Origin: JBAZDC01 sp041654595
GTDB lineage: Bacteria; Pseudomonadota; Gammaproteobacteria; Burkholderiales; Burkholderiaceae_B
DNA length: 64,000 bases
Direction of reading: 5' to 3'
Assembly: GCA_964551305.1 (NCBI GenBank)
Contig: CAZKBT010000008.1
Coordinates: forward strand, 3,610 to 67,609
Positions within the stretch are counted from its first letter, which is position 1, and every line of letters begins with the position of its first letter. Position numbers and translations under genes: made by a program. Of this stretch, positions 1 through 9,666 are shown in pieces. The notes beneath the pieces are model-generated. The model was not told where the DNA came from. It searched no databases and saw only the letters and a list, made by a program, of their open reading frames with translations.

Positions 1-1
1 G

Positions 2-547
2 CCGCTGTACTTCCAACACTCGACCACCCAGCCGATTGAGGGCGTCGATCCCTACGAGCCGCTGGCGCTGATCGGGCGTGACATCTACGTGCGCGAAGGC
101 TGTGTCGGCTGTCACTCGCAGCAGATACGCATGCTCAGCTCCGAGGTGCAGCGCTACGGTCCGTACTCGCTGGCCGGAGAATCGGTCTATGACCGGCCCT
201 TCCTTTGGGGCTCCAAGCGCACCGGTCCGGACCTGGCGCGGGTCGGTGGGCTTTATACCGACGATTGGCACCGTATCCACTTGCGCAACCCGCGCGACGT
301 GGTGCGTGAATCCAATATGCCCGCTTATCCCTGGCTGCAGTTCGCCTCGGTGGCCAAAGCCGACGTCCAGGAGCGCATGAAGGTATTGCGGCAGCTCGGC
401 GTGCCGTACACCGACGAGCAGATCGAGAAGGCGCCCGAGCAGTTGCAGGGCAAGTCCGAAGAGGACGCCTTGATCGCCTACCTGCAGGGGCTGGGCCGCG
501 CGGGCCGCGACGCCGCCGCCCAGGCCGTCGCCGCCGGAGGTAAGTAA
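2..547 (+). CDS. ccoO: cbb3-type cytochrome c oxidase subunit II (C-terminal part)
   Basis: The frame is open from the window edge, so the start lies upstream and only the last 181 residues are visible. CcoO is the membrane-anchored mono-haem c subunit of the high-affinity cbb3 oxidase, and it passes electrons from CcoP to CcoN at the periplasmic face. The haem c motif CVGCH is seen about 35 residues into the fragment, inside the family signature YVREGCVGCHSQQIR. The downstream stretch with SKRTGPDLARVGG and a Met ligand region (SNMPAYPWL) is typical of CcoO. The gene is followed after 2 nt by ccoQ, in the usual ccoNOQP order. The identification is secure; ccoN would be off the left edge. Confidence 0.97.
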   Translation, partial: PLYFQHSTTQPIEGVDPYEPLALIGRDIYVREGCVGCHSQQIRMLSSEVQRYGPYSLAGESVYDRPFLWGSKRTGPDLARVGGLYTDDWHRIHLRNPRDVVRESNMPAYPWLQFASVAKADVQERMKVLRQLGVPYTDEQIEKAPEQLQGKSEEDALIAYLQGLGRAGRDAAAQAVAAGGK

Positions 548-549
548 AC

Positions 550-756
550 ATGGCCATCCTGAATGCGATCGGCACTGTATTGGCATTCGTGACATTCATC
601 GGAATCGTTTTCTGGGCGTTTTCGCGGGGCCGTAAAAAGGACAACGATGAAGCGGCGATGCTGCCTTTCGCCTTGCCCGACGAGGGCGAGGCCGGGGATG
701 AGCAAGACGCGGCCGCCGACGGTACAACAAAAAGGGACGAAGAGGGCCTTAAATGA
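550..756 (+). CDS. ccoQ: cbb3-type oxidase small subunit CcoQ
   Basis: This is a 68-residue single-span membrane protein of the CcoQ/FixQ type, which stabilises the cbb3 complex. Residues 5-25 form one hydrophobic helix (IGTVLAFVTFIGIVFWAFS), followed by the basic patch RGRKK and an acidic hydrophilic tail. It sits between ccoO and ccoP, 2 nt after ccoO, and its stop overlaps the ccoP start (ATGA), so the three are probably translationally coupled. The size and position are those expected of CcoQ, although the sequence itself is only weakly conserved in this family. Confidence 0.9.
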   Translation: MAILNAIGTVLAFVTFIGIVFWAFSRGRKKDNDEAAMLPFALPDEGEAGDEQDAAADGTTKRDEEGLK

Positions 757-1694
757 GTGATTTCATAAATTCCTATTGGAGCCATTTCATCATCGCTCTC
801 GCGGTGGGTGGGCTGATCTTCTGTCTCTGGCTGTTGTATTCCCAACGAGGCTGGCTCAAAAGCCACATCGATCAAGTCGAAGATACGGGACACGTATGGG
901 ACGGCAATCTGCGCGAGTTGAACAACCCCATCCCGCGCTGGTGGGTAGTGATGTACATCCTGACCTGTGTCTTTACGGTGGGCTACTGGTATCTATATCC
1001 GTCCCTGGGGTCGATCCAGGGCGCTTTGGGCTATAGTAGCGCCGCCCAGGTCAAGCAGGAGCTGGACGCCTTGCGCGAGCAGGTCAAGCCTATCTTCGCC
1101 CGCTACCAAGGCATGTCCATACCGGAGATCGCGGCAGACACCGAAGCGCGCGGCATCGGGCAGCGCTTGTTCCTGAACCATTGCGCCCAATGCCATAGCT
1201 CGGACGCCCGCGGAGGCGCGGGTTTTCCGGACCTGACGGACAAGGATTGGCTGTACGGCGGAGAGCCCGAGCAGATCCAGACGACGATCACCAAGGGCCG
1301 CCATGGCGTCATGCCGGCCTGGAACGGTCAGATCAAGCCCGACGAAGCGGCGGACATCGCGCAGTACGTGCGCTCGTTGTCGGGCCTGGCCGCCGACGCG
1401 TTGCGCATCATTCCCGGAAAACGCGGATTCCAGACTTATTGCGTGGCTTGCCACGGCGTGGACGGCAAGGGCAACCAGGCCCTGGGCGCCCCCAATTTGA
1501 CGGACGACGTCTGGCTGTACGGCAGCTCCCAGGCCTCCATCGTCGACACCATCCTGAACGGCCGCGAAAACAGCATGCCCGCACAGGAAAACATCCTGTC
1601 CGAGGACCAGATCCGTATTCTTACCGCATGGGTTTGGGGATTGTCCAACAGTTCGGGTACGGCCGGTTCGGGCGCCGCCGTGTCGGCGCGCTAG
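753..1694 (+). CDS. ccoP: cbb3-type cytochrome c oxidase subunit III
   Basis: CcoP is the di-haem c subunit that accepts electrons from soluble cytochromes and feeds the cbb3 oxidase. The 313-residue protein has two N-terminal membrane helices (about 10-30 and 63-82), a short linker of the VWDGNLRELNNP type that is diagnostic for CcoP, and two c-type haem motifs, CAQCH at 144-148 and CVACH at 230-234. Each is followed by a Met-containing segment (GVMPAW and NSMPAQ). The start codon overlaps the ccoQ stop. The length is normal for the family. Confidence 0.97.
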   Translation: MSDFINSYWSHFIIALAVGGLIFCLWLLYSQRGWLKSHIDQVEDTGHVWDGNLRELNNPIPRWWVVMYILTCVFTVGYWYLYPSLGSIQGALGYSSAAQVKQELDALREQVKPIFARYQGMSIPEIAADTEARGIGQRLFLNHCAQCHSSDARGGAGFPDLTDKDWLYGGEPEQIQTTITKGRHGVMPAWNGQIKPDEAADIAQYVRSLSGLAADALRIIPGKRGFQTYCVACHGVDGKGNQALGAPNLTDDVWLYGSSQASIVDTILNGRENSMPAQENILSEDQIRILTAWVWGLSNSSGTAGSGAAVSAR

Positions 1695-1707
1695 GACGTA
1701 ATCCGCC

Positions 1708-3213
1708 ATGCTTGAAACGCCGTCCGAGGACACAACCGCCAATGCCGGGCCGGCGACCGATGCGCCGGCCTGGCAACCCGCCCAGATAAGCAGGACCAGG
1801 CCGGAACCTTCTCCGCATCTGGAGAAGGCGCTGGCCGACGTGCGCAGCAAGATCTATCCACGCGCCGTCACGGGGATATTCGCGCGTTGGCGCATCATCA
1901 TGGTGGTGTTGACGCAGCTGATTTTTTACGGTCTGCCTTGGCTGCAATGGAACGGCCGGCAAGCGGTTCTGTTCGATCTGGGCGCGCGCAAGTTTTATCT
2001 CTTCGGCATGGTCCTGTGGCCGCAGGACGTCATCTACCTGGCGGTTTTGCTGGTCATTTCCGCGTTCTCGCTGTTTCTGTTCACGGCAATCGCGGGGCGA
2101 CTTTTCTGCGGCTATGCCTGTCCGCAGACGGTCTATACGGAAATCTTCATGTGGGTGGAGCGCCGCATCGAAGGCGACCGGCTGGCCCGGATACGCCTGG
2201 ACGAGCAACCCTGGAGCTGGCGCAAGCTGCGCATCAAGGCCGCCAAGCACATCGTCTGGATACTGATCGCTTGGTGGACGGGATCGACGTTCATCGGCTA
2301 TTTCTCGCCCATACGCGAACTCGGCATGGATTTGTTGAACCTCTCGCTCGGGCCGTGGCAGTGGTTCTGGATGGTATTCTATGCCGTGGCCACCTGGGGC
2401 AATGCGGGCTTTCTCCGAGAGGCCGTGTGCAAATACATGTGTCCCTACGCGCGTTTCCAGAGCGTGATGGTCGATAACGACACGATGGTCGTGACCTACG
2501 ACTACGTCCGCGGCGAGCCGCGTGGAGGGCGCTCGCGCAAGATCGACCATAAAGGCGCGGGCATGGGAGATTGCGTGGATTGCAGCATGTGCGTGCAGGT
2601 TTGCCCCACCGGCATCGACATCCGCGACGGCTTGCAGTACATGTGCATCGGCTGCGGCGCATGCGTCGATGCCTGTGACCAGGTCATGGACAAGATGCAC
2701 TACGACAAAGGCCTGATCCGCTATACGTCGGCCAATGCCATCGAGCAGGATCTGGATCAGTCGCAGGTCCGCAAGCGGGCCGTTCGGCCGCGCGTCCTGA
2801 TTTACACCGCCTTGCTGGTGGCCATCGTCGGCGTGTTTCTCTATGCCTTGACCACGCGCGACACCTTGCGCGTCGACGTCATACGGGACAGAGGGGTGCT
2901 GGGCCGCGAGGTGGCCGGAGGCGTAATAGAGAATATATACAGGTTGCAGGTGATGAACGCCACCGAACAGCCCATGCAGCTGACCGTCAGCGCCGGTGGC
3001 TTGCCGGACGTCAGCGTCACCCTGCCCGAGCAGCAGGGCGATAGCCTGACCATCGAGGCGGCGTCCAACCGCCTGGTGCCCATCGTCGTGCATGCGCCGG
3101 CCGGCGCGCTGGCGAGCGGCCTGCACGAGATAGAATTGGATGTGATCGGACGCCTGGAGGACGGCAGTGTAGGCGTCGCGACGGAACGCACGACCTTTTT
3201 TGTTCCTAAATAA
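1708..3213 (+). CDS. ccoG: cytochrome c oxidase accessory protein CcoG (FixG)
   Basis: CcoG is a membrane ferredoxin-like protein required for cbb3 oxidase maturation; in the family it is linked to copper reduction and delivery. The 501-residue protein has several N-terminal membrane helices, a conserved CGYACPQTVYTE segment near residue 135, and two [4Fe-4S] cysteine clusters in the middle (CVDCSMCVQVCP and CIGCGACVDACD). A further helix and a C-terminal immunoglobulin-like domain ending in an ERTTFFVPK tail follow. It starts 13 nt after ccoP, in the standard cco-fix order. Confidence 0.96.
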   Translation: MLETPSEDTTANAGPATDAPAWQPAQISRTRPEPSPHLEKALADVRSKIYPRAVTGIFARWRIIMVVLTQLIFYGLPWLQWNGRQAVLFDLGARKFYLFGMVLWPQDVIYLAVLLVISAFSLFLFTAIAGRLFCGYACPQTVYTEIFMWVERRIEGDRLARIRLDEQPWSWRKLRIKAAKHIVWILIAWWTGSTFIGYFSPIRELGMDLLNLSLGPWQWFWMVFYAVATWGNAGFLREAVCKYMCPYARFQSVMVDNDTMVVTYDYVRGEPRGGRSRKIDHKGAGMGDCVDCSMCVQVCPTGIDIRDGLQYMCIGCGACVDACDQVMDKMHYDKGLIRYTSANAIEQDLDQSQVRKRAVRPRVLIYTALLVAIVGVFLYALTTRDTLRVDVIRDRGVLGREVAGGVIENIYRLQVMNATEQPMQLTVSAGGLPDVSVTLPEQQGDSLTIEAASNRLVPIVVHAPAGALASGLHEIELDVIGRLEDGSVGVATERTTFFVPK

Positions 3214-3240
3214 CCCAGACCTGACGAGCAGGAGATCTTG

Positions 3241-3477
3241 ATGACCCACGTTGCTACCACGCCGGCCGATGAGGCTCGGAGCAAGCCATGGTGGCGGGAG
3301 CCCTGGCCCTGGATATTGATGGCCGGCCCCGCGGCCGCCGTGATCGGTTGTATTATTACGATCGTGCTGGCCGTGCAGACGTACGGCGACCAAGGCATCG
3401 ATGACGGCGGCGTCAAGCGCGGCCTGGTCGTGACCAAGCAAAGTGTCGAGAGCCCGCCGGCCGCCGACGCGCGCTAA
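3241..3477 (+). CDS. short FixH-like protein
   Basis: The ATG at 3241 is preceded by AGGAG and gives 78 residues; a TTG one codon earlier is less likely. The sequence WWREPWPWILMAGPAAAV is the characteristic opening of FixH/CcoH proteins, with one membrane helix (about 23-45) and the conserved KRGLVV element. Full FixH proteins are roughly twice as long and carry a periplasmic domain, which is absent here. FixH helps assemble the cbb3 oxidase. Genes for the copper ATPase FixI and for FixS are not next to it. The family call is good; whether the short form is fully functional is inference. Confidence 0.8.
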   Translation: MTHVATTPADEARSKPWWREPWPWILMAGPAAAVIGCIITIVLAVQTYGDQGIDDGGVKRGLVVTKQSVESPPAADAR

Positions 3478-3526
3478 AAGGCGGGCTTGCGCCGCTGCCC
3501 ATAAAAAAGAAAAAGGAGATGACAGG

Positions 3527-3775
3527 ATGAAATGGCGTTCATGGATGCTGATTCTTTGGCCCTCATTCTTGATGGCCGGCGTGACCAGCGCGTTGGTGTT
3601 CGCCATGGTGGATCCCCTGGACGTCACGTTCTTCGGACACCTGGAGGCGGACCGGCAGCTCGTCTATGCGGGCGGTTTTTTTCTGTTCTGGATCATGGCG
3701 GCCTTGTCCAGCGCGTTGACCATTTTCATTGCGCCCCGCTCCAAGCGCGATATCGATCCGTTCCTGGAAGAGTAG
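3527..3775 (+). CDS. small two-helix membrane protein of the cco operon
   Basis: The start is set at ATG 3527, 7 nt after an AAGGAG ribosome site; an upstream in-frame extension looks non-coding. The 82-residue product has two hydrophobic helices (about 6-26 and 43-64), a short loop with FFGHLEADRQL, and a charged tail (RSKRDIDPFLEE). I do not know a named family. Its position directly after fixH on the same strand suggests that it is part of the cbb3 assembly operon. The function is unassigned. Confidence 0.72.
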   Translation: MKWRSWMLILWPSFLMAGVTSALVFAMVDPLDVTFFGHLEADRQLVYAGGFFLFWIMAALSSALTIFIAPRSKRDIDPFLEE

Positions 3776-3799
3776 GGCGTGCGTCGGACAGCCCCTGCC

Positions 3800-4528
3800 T
3801 TATGCGCAATCCGTCAAGGCCAATTCTTGCAGTCCGTGCATGTCTAGTATACGGATTTCACGCTGCTGGATGCGTAGCAGGCCTTCCCGGGCAAAACGGG
3901 AAAAAAGCCGGCTGACGGTTTCCAGCGTCAGCCCGAGATAGTTGCCGATTTCTTCGCGGGTCATGCGCAGCAGGAACTCGTTGGGCGAATAGCCCAGCGT
4001 CGCCAGTCTTTGGGACATGTTCAGGATGAACGCGGCTAGGCGCTGCTCCGAGCGCAACGAGCCTATGGCCATGAGCAGCTGGTGCGAGCGGTTGATCTCC
4101 TTGCTCATGAGACGGCGGAACTGATGTTGCAAAGCGGGCAGCTGCTGGGCGATGGCGTCCATTTCATTGATCCGGATGACACAGACCTCGCTGTCTTCCA
4201 GCGCAATGGCATGCGATACATGCCTGCTTTCCAGCAAGCCGTCCATGCCGACGATTTCGCCGGGCAGGAGAAATCCGGTGATTTGCAATTGTCCCGAGCT
4301 GCCTTCCAATTGCGTTTTGATCGAGCCCGAGCGTATGCCGTATATGGCGTCCGCCCGATCGCCGATACCGTACAGCGCGCTTCCCTTGGGCAGTCGAATC
4401 CGTTCCTTGATCAGCTCATCGAGGCGCTCCACATCCCCGCGGGACATGCCGACGGGAAGGCAGACTTCATTCAGCATGCAGGTCGAGCAGCGTGTCGACT
4501 CGGATTGCACGGGGATTCTCTTTTGCAT
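3800..4528 (-). CDS. fnr: Fnr-type oxygen-sensing transcription regulator (Crp/Fnr family)
   Basis: This 242-residue Crp/Fnr protein has the full oxygen-sensor signature: Cys14, Cys17, Cys23 and Cys116. The spacings of 3, 6 and 93 are the same as in E. coli FNR (20, 23, 29, 122), so a labile [4Fe-4S] cluster is expected. A cyclic-nucleotide-like beta-roll spans about 40-130, a dimerisation helix about 130-160, and the C-terminal helix-turn-helix reads MTREEIGNYLGLTLETVSRL, with the E-x-x-S-R recognition residues that read TTGAT half-sites. It is convergent with the cco genes, which are classic FNR targets in this family. The next gene upstream on the same strand is a LysR regulator, 78 nt away. 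Confidence 0.94.
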   Translation of the reverse strand: MQKRIPVQSESTRCSTCMLNEVCLPVGMSRGDVERLDELIKERIRLPKGSALYGIGDRADAIYGIRSGSIKTQLEGSSGQLQITGFLLPGEIVGMDGLLESRHVSHAIALEDSEVCVIRINEMDAIAQQLPALQHQFRRLMSKEINRSHQLLMAIGSLRSEQRLAAFILNMSQRLATLGYSPNEFLLRMTREEIGNYLGLTLETVSRLFSRFAREGLLRIQQREIRILDMHGLQELALTDCA

Positions 4529-4606
4529 GGAATAAGGATTTGTAACCTAAAGTAATACGGCGTTTATCGATTTGCTCGGCTCATTGTAAGCCTTCTCGGG
4601 AAAAGT

Positions 4607-5515
4607 TCAGTTGGTCCGCCAGTAATCGGGGTCGCCGTAGCGTGATTTGAGCATGTCGATGAACAGGCGGACCCGCAGCGGCAAATGTTTTCGCTCGGGC
4701 AGCATGGCAAATATCCCGTTGGCGGGCGCGGCATACTCGTCCAGCACGCTGACCAGGCGGCCGCCGGCCAGGTCCTCCCGTACTTCCCAGAGCGAGCGCC
4801 AGGACAGGCCGTGGCCCGCCAGCGTCCATTGATGAAGGACGGATCCGTCGCCGCAGGCCATGTTTCCTTTCACCCGGATGGCGCGCACGATCCCGCCTTG
4901 CTTGAGCAGCCAGCCTTTCGCCTGGTTGGTATGATTGCCGAAAACCAGGCAGTTGTGCTCCAGCAACTCTTCCGGCGTCCCGGGCCGTCCCCGGCGCGCA
5001 AGATAGTCGGGCGCCGCCACGATCACCCGCTGGTTGTCGGCCAGACGCAGGCCGATGAAGCGCGAATCGTCCAGATCGCCGATCCGAATCGCGCAGTCGT
5101 AGCGCTCTTCGATGAGGTCGACCAGCCGGTCGCTGAGATCCAGCGACACGATCACGTCGGGATAGCTTGCCAGGAATTCGGGCAATAGCGGCGCCACGTG
5201 GCGCCTGCCGAATCCGGCGGGGGCGCTGATGCGCAAAGGGCCGCTGGGGCTGGCGCTGCCTTGCGCAATGCGGGCCTCGGTTTCGGCCAGGTCCAGCAAA
5301 ATGCGCTGGGCCTGCTCCAGCAGCGCGCTGCCCTCGGAGTTCAGGGACAGGCGGCGCGTGGAGCGTGTCAGCAATTTGATGCCAAGGCGCGCCTCCAGGG
5401 CGTTCATGCGCCGGCCCATCATGGTCGGCGCGATGCCTTCGGCCCGGGCGGCGGCAGACAGGCTGCCCATCGTGGCGACGGCGACGAAGCTTTCCAGTTC
5501 CTTGAACTTATCCAT
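4607..5515 (-). CDS. LysR-family transcription regulator
   Basis: The 302-residue protein begins with a LysR winged helix-turn-helix (residues 1-60: ELESFVAVATMGSLSAAARA followed by MNALEARLGIKLLTRSTR). The effector domain that follows has the family's PLLPEFLASYPDV motif near residue 110. The subgroup resembles the CrgA/DsdC-like regulators common in beta-proteobacteria. No obvious target gene is next to it: upstream on the same strand is mazF, and downstream is fnr. The effector and target are unknown. Confidence 0.92.
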   Translation of the reverse strand: MDKFKELESFVAVATMGSLSAAARAEGIAPTMMGRRMNALEARLGIKLLTRSTRRLSLNSEGSALLEQAQRILLDLAETEARIAQGSASPSGPLRISAPAGFGRRHVAPLLPEFLASYPDVIVSLDLSDRLVDLIEERYDCAIRIGDLDDSRFIGLRLADNQRVIVAAPDYLARRGRPGTPEELLEHNCLVFGNHTNQAKGWLLKQGGIVRAIRVKGNMACGDGSVLHQWTLAGHGLSWRSLWEVREDLAGGRLVSVLDEYAAPANGIFAMLPERKHLPLRVRLFIDMLKSRYGDPDYWRTN

Positions 5516-5566
5516 AGTCTATGTCGAAAAGCATGGACGCGCGGTGCGCCGCCCGGCCCGGTCGGC

Positions 5567-5905
5567 TCAATCTTTGAACAGCAGCGCGTGCAGTTTCGCC
5601 CGGATCTGCGCCAGTTCGGTCGGGCCGGCCTTGCTCTGGCGGCTGATTTTCGTGTTGGCCCAGTCCAGGCTTTTTACCTGGTCGGCCAGGGCGACCGCCG
5701 GCTCGGCGCTCTGCAAGGCGACTTCGAAAGGGTAGTGCTTGACTGCGGACGTGACGGCACAGCAGACGAAAAGACCGGTTCGCCGGTTGTATGCCGCCGG
5801 GCTGATGACGACCGCCGTTTTATGGTCGGACAGCCCGCCGCCGGCGGGTACGTCGAAATGCACGCGAACGATGTCGCCGGTGTCGGGAATGTAGCGTTTG
5901 GTCAT
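5567..5905 (-). CDS. mazF: MazF/ChpB-type mRNA endoribonuclease toxin
   Basis: The ATG at 5905 gives 112 residues; the GTG-ATC extension upstream is possible but less likely. The protein shows the MazF fold signature: GDIVRVHFD at the N-terminus, a conserved TAVVISPAAYNRRTG segment, the PFEVAL strand and ALADQVKSLDW. These match E. coli MazF almost block by block. MazF toxins cut single-stranded mRNA at short motifs and are neutralised by MazE. The upstream mazE ends 15 nt before this start on the same strand, so the two form a standard antitoxin-toxin operon. Confidence 0.93.
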   Translation of the reverse strand: MTKRYIPDTGDIVRVHFDVPAGGGLSDHKTAVVISPAAYNRRTGLFVCCAVTSAVKHYPFEVALQSAEPAVALADQVKSLDWANTKISRQSKAGPTELAQIRAKLHALLFKD

Positions 5906-5920
5906 GATCACCCTGTTGGT

Positions 5921-6148
5921 TCAACCGGCGGCGCCGAAGTCGATTTCGGCGTGGACATTGCCAGCCTTGATGGCGCCGAGCAATTGCGACAGCAGGTATT
6001 CTTCGGAGCGGACGGGCTCGATGACGATGCGGCCGCGCTCCAGCGTCAGCTCCACGGTGTCGTCGATGTCGATTTTGAGTGATTTCATCATGGATGAGGG
6101 CAGGCGTACCGCCGCGCTATTCCCCCATTTCTTGACTGTGCTGCGCAT
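5921..6148 (-). CDS. mazE: MazE-type antitoxin (AbrB-like)
   Basis: The gene encodes 75 residues from ATG 6148, which lies 9 nt after AAGGAG; an ATG three codons upstream overlaps that site. The sequence TVKKWGNSAAVRLP followed by IDDTVELTLERGRIVIEPV is a SpoVT/AbrB swapped-hairpin DNA-binding domain, as in MazE. The acidic C-terminal tail (HAEIDFG) resembles the toxin-binding tail of MazE (ENIDWG in E. coli). A very long minus-strand reading frame continues upstream through the clpB complement, but this is a shadow and not an extension. The operon is expected to be autoregulated, inferred from the family. Confidence 0.9.
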   Translation of the reverse strand: MRSTVKKWGNSAAVRLPSSMMKSLKIDIDDTVELTLERGRIVIEPVRSEEYLLSQLLGAIKAGNVHAEIDFGAAG

Positions 6149-6209
6149 GAGCGGCATCTCCTTCGTGAAAATCCTTTTCTGGCACAAGTTTATCAGGCCC
6201 TGCGACAAC

Positions 6210-6239
6210 CTTGAAATGGGGGTGTTTGTCCGCACATTA
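6210..6239 (+). promoter_or_regulatory. candidate heat-shock (sigma-32) promoter of clpB
   Basis: CTTGAAA at 6210-6216 matches the sigma-32 -35 consensus. It is followed after 14 nt by CGCACATTA, a partial match to the CCCCATNTA -10 element. It lies about 45 nt before the clpB start, where a heat-shock promoter is expected. The -10 match is imperfect, so this stays a candidate. Confidence 0.55.
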
Positions 6240-6283
6240 GAAGTATTCGAGCGTGTGCTCTTCAATTCATCGGTGGAATCGAT

Positions 6284-8875
<2,592 letters not shown>

Positions 8876-8911
8876 TGCCGAGCCTCTCGCCCGGGGCCTG
8901 ACAAGGCGGAA

Positions 8912-8948
8912 AAAACAGGGTGCTTTGGAGCACCCTGTTTTATTTTTA
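8912..8948. terminator. bidirectional intrinsic terminator between clpB and queH
   Basis: A perfect 13-bp stem (8912-8924 with 8929-8941) closes on a TTGG loop. It is flanked by a T-run on the right and an A-run on the left, so it can stop transcription from both sides. clpB ends at 8875 and the convergent queH ends at 8946. Confidence 0.9.
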
Positions 8949-9635
8949 CTCGCCTGGCGCCGAGTCAGGCCCGACGGATTGGATTTCGTCTTTGCCGTAG
9001 AACTTGATCCCGATCTTGATGCGGTCCCGCCCCTGCGCCCGGCGGTGCCGGTTGGTATCGCGCAAGGAATATACGCAGCCGCAGTATTCCTGCTGATAGA
9101 ACGTTTCGCGCTTGCTGATTTCTATCATGCGGGCCGAGCCGCCGCCCTTGCGCCAGTTGTAGGTCCAATAGACGAGGCCTGGATAGCGGGCCGCCGCCCG
9201 TTCGCCGCAACCGTTGATCTGGTTCATGTCTTTCCAGCGGGATATCCCCAGCGAGCTGGAGATCGTGTCGTAGCCATGTTCGTAGGCGTACAGGGCGGTG
9301 CGCTCGAATCGCATGTCGAAGCAGACGGTGCAACGCTCGCCGCGTTCGGGCTCGTTTTCGAGTCCGCGCACGCGCTCGAACCAGTTGTCGCGGTCATAGT
9401 CGGCGTCTATGAACGGAATATCGTGCTGTTCGGCATAACGGATGTTTTCGTTCTTGCGGATTTCGTATTCCCGGTCCGGGTGGATGTTGGGATTGTAGAA
9501 ATAGATGGCGTAATCGATGCCCGATGCGGTCATGGCCTCCATGACTTCGCCCGAGCAGGGCGCGCAGCACGAGTGCAAAAGCACCTTCTTCCGGCTTTCC
9601 GGCAAGGTCAGTATGGGGCGTTTGAAATCGGTCAT
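8946..9635 (-). CDS. queH: epoxyqueuosine reductase QueH
   Basis: QueH catalyses the last step of queuosine synthesis, reducing epoxyqueuosine in tRNA, and replaces the cobalamin-dependent QueG. The ATG at 9635 gives 229 residues; the frame continues upstream but into the glnE gene. The family's cysteine motifs are visible: HSCCAPCSGEV near residue 19, CTVCFDMRFERTA in the middle (CxxC), and YCGCVYSLRD near the C-terminus. It also has the YNPNIHP and DISRW/GRADM-like segment (SLGISRWKDMNQIN). It lies downstream of glnE on the same strand with a 31-nt gap. Confidence 0.93.
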   Translation of the reverse strand: MTDFKRPILTLPESRKKVLLHSCCAPCSGEVMEAMTASGIDYAIYFYNPNIHPDREYEIRKNENIRYAEQHDIPFIDADYDRDNWFERVRGLENEPERGERCTVCFDMRFERTALYAYEHGYDTISSSLGISRWKDMNQINGCGERAAARYPGLVYWTYNWRKGGGSARMIEISKRETFYQQEYCGCVYSLRDTNRHRRAQGRDRIKIGIKFYGKDEIQSVGPDSAPGE

Positions 9636-9666
9636 GGCAGTAGGGGATTGGGTCAACCCTGGTATT

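Noticed and set aside
1621..3627. 668-codon minus-strand frame opposite ccoG
   Set aside because: It is a shadow of ccoP-ccoG; clear CcoG Fe-S motifs lie on the plus strand.
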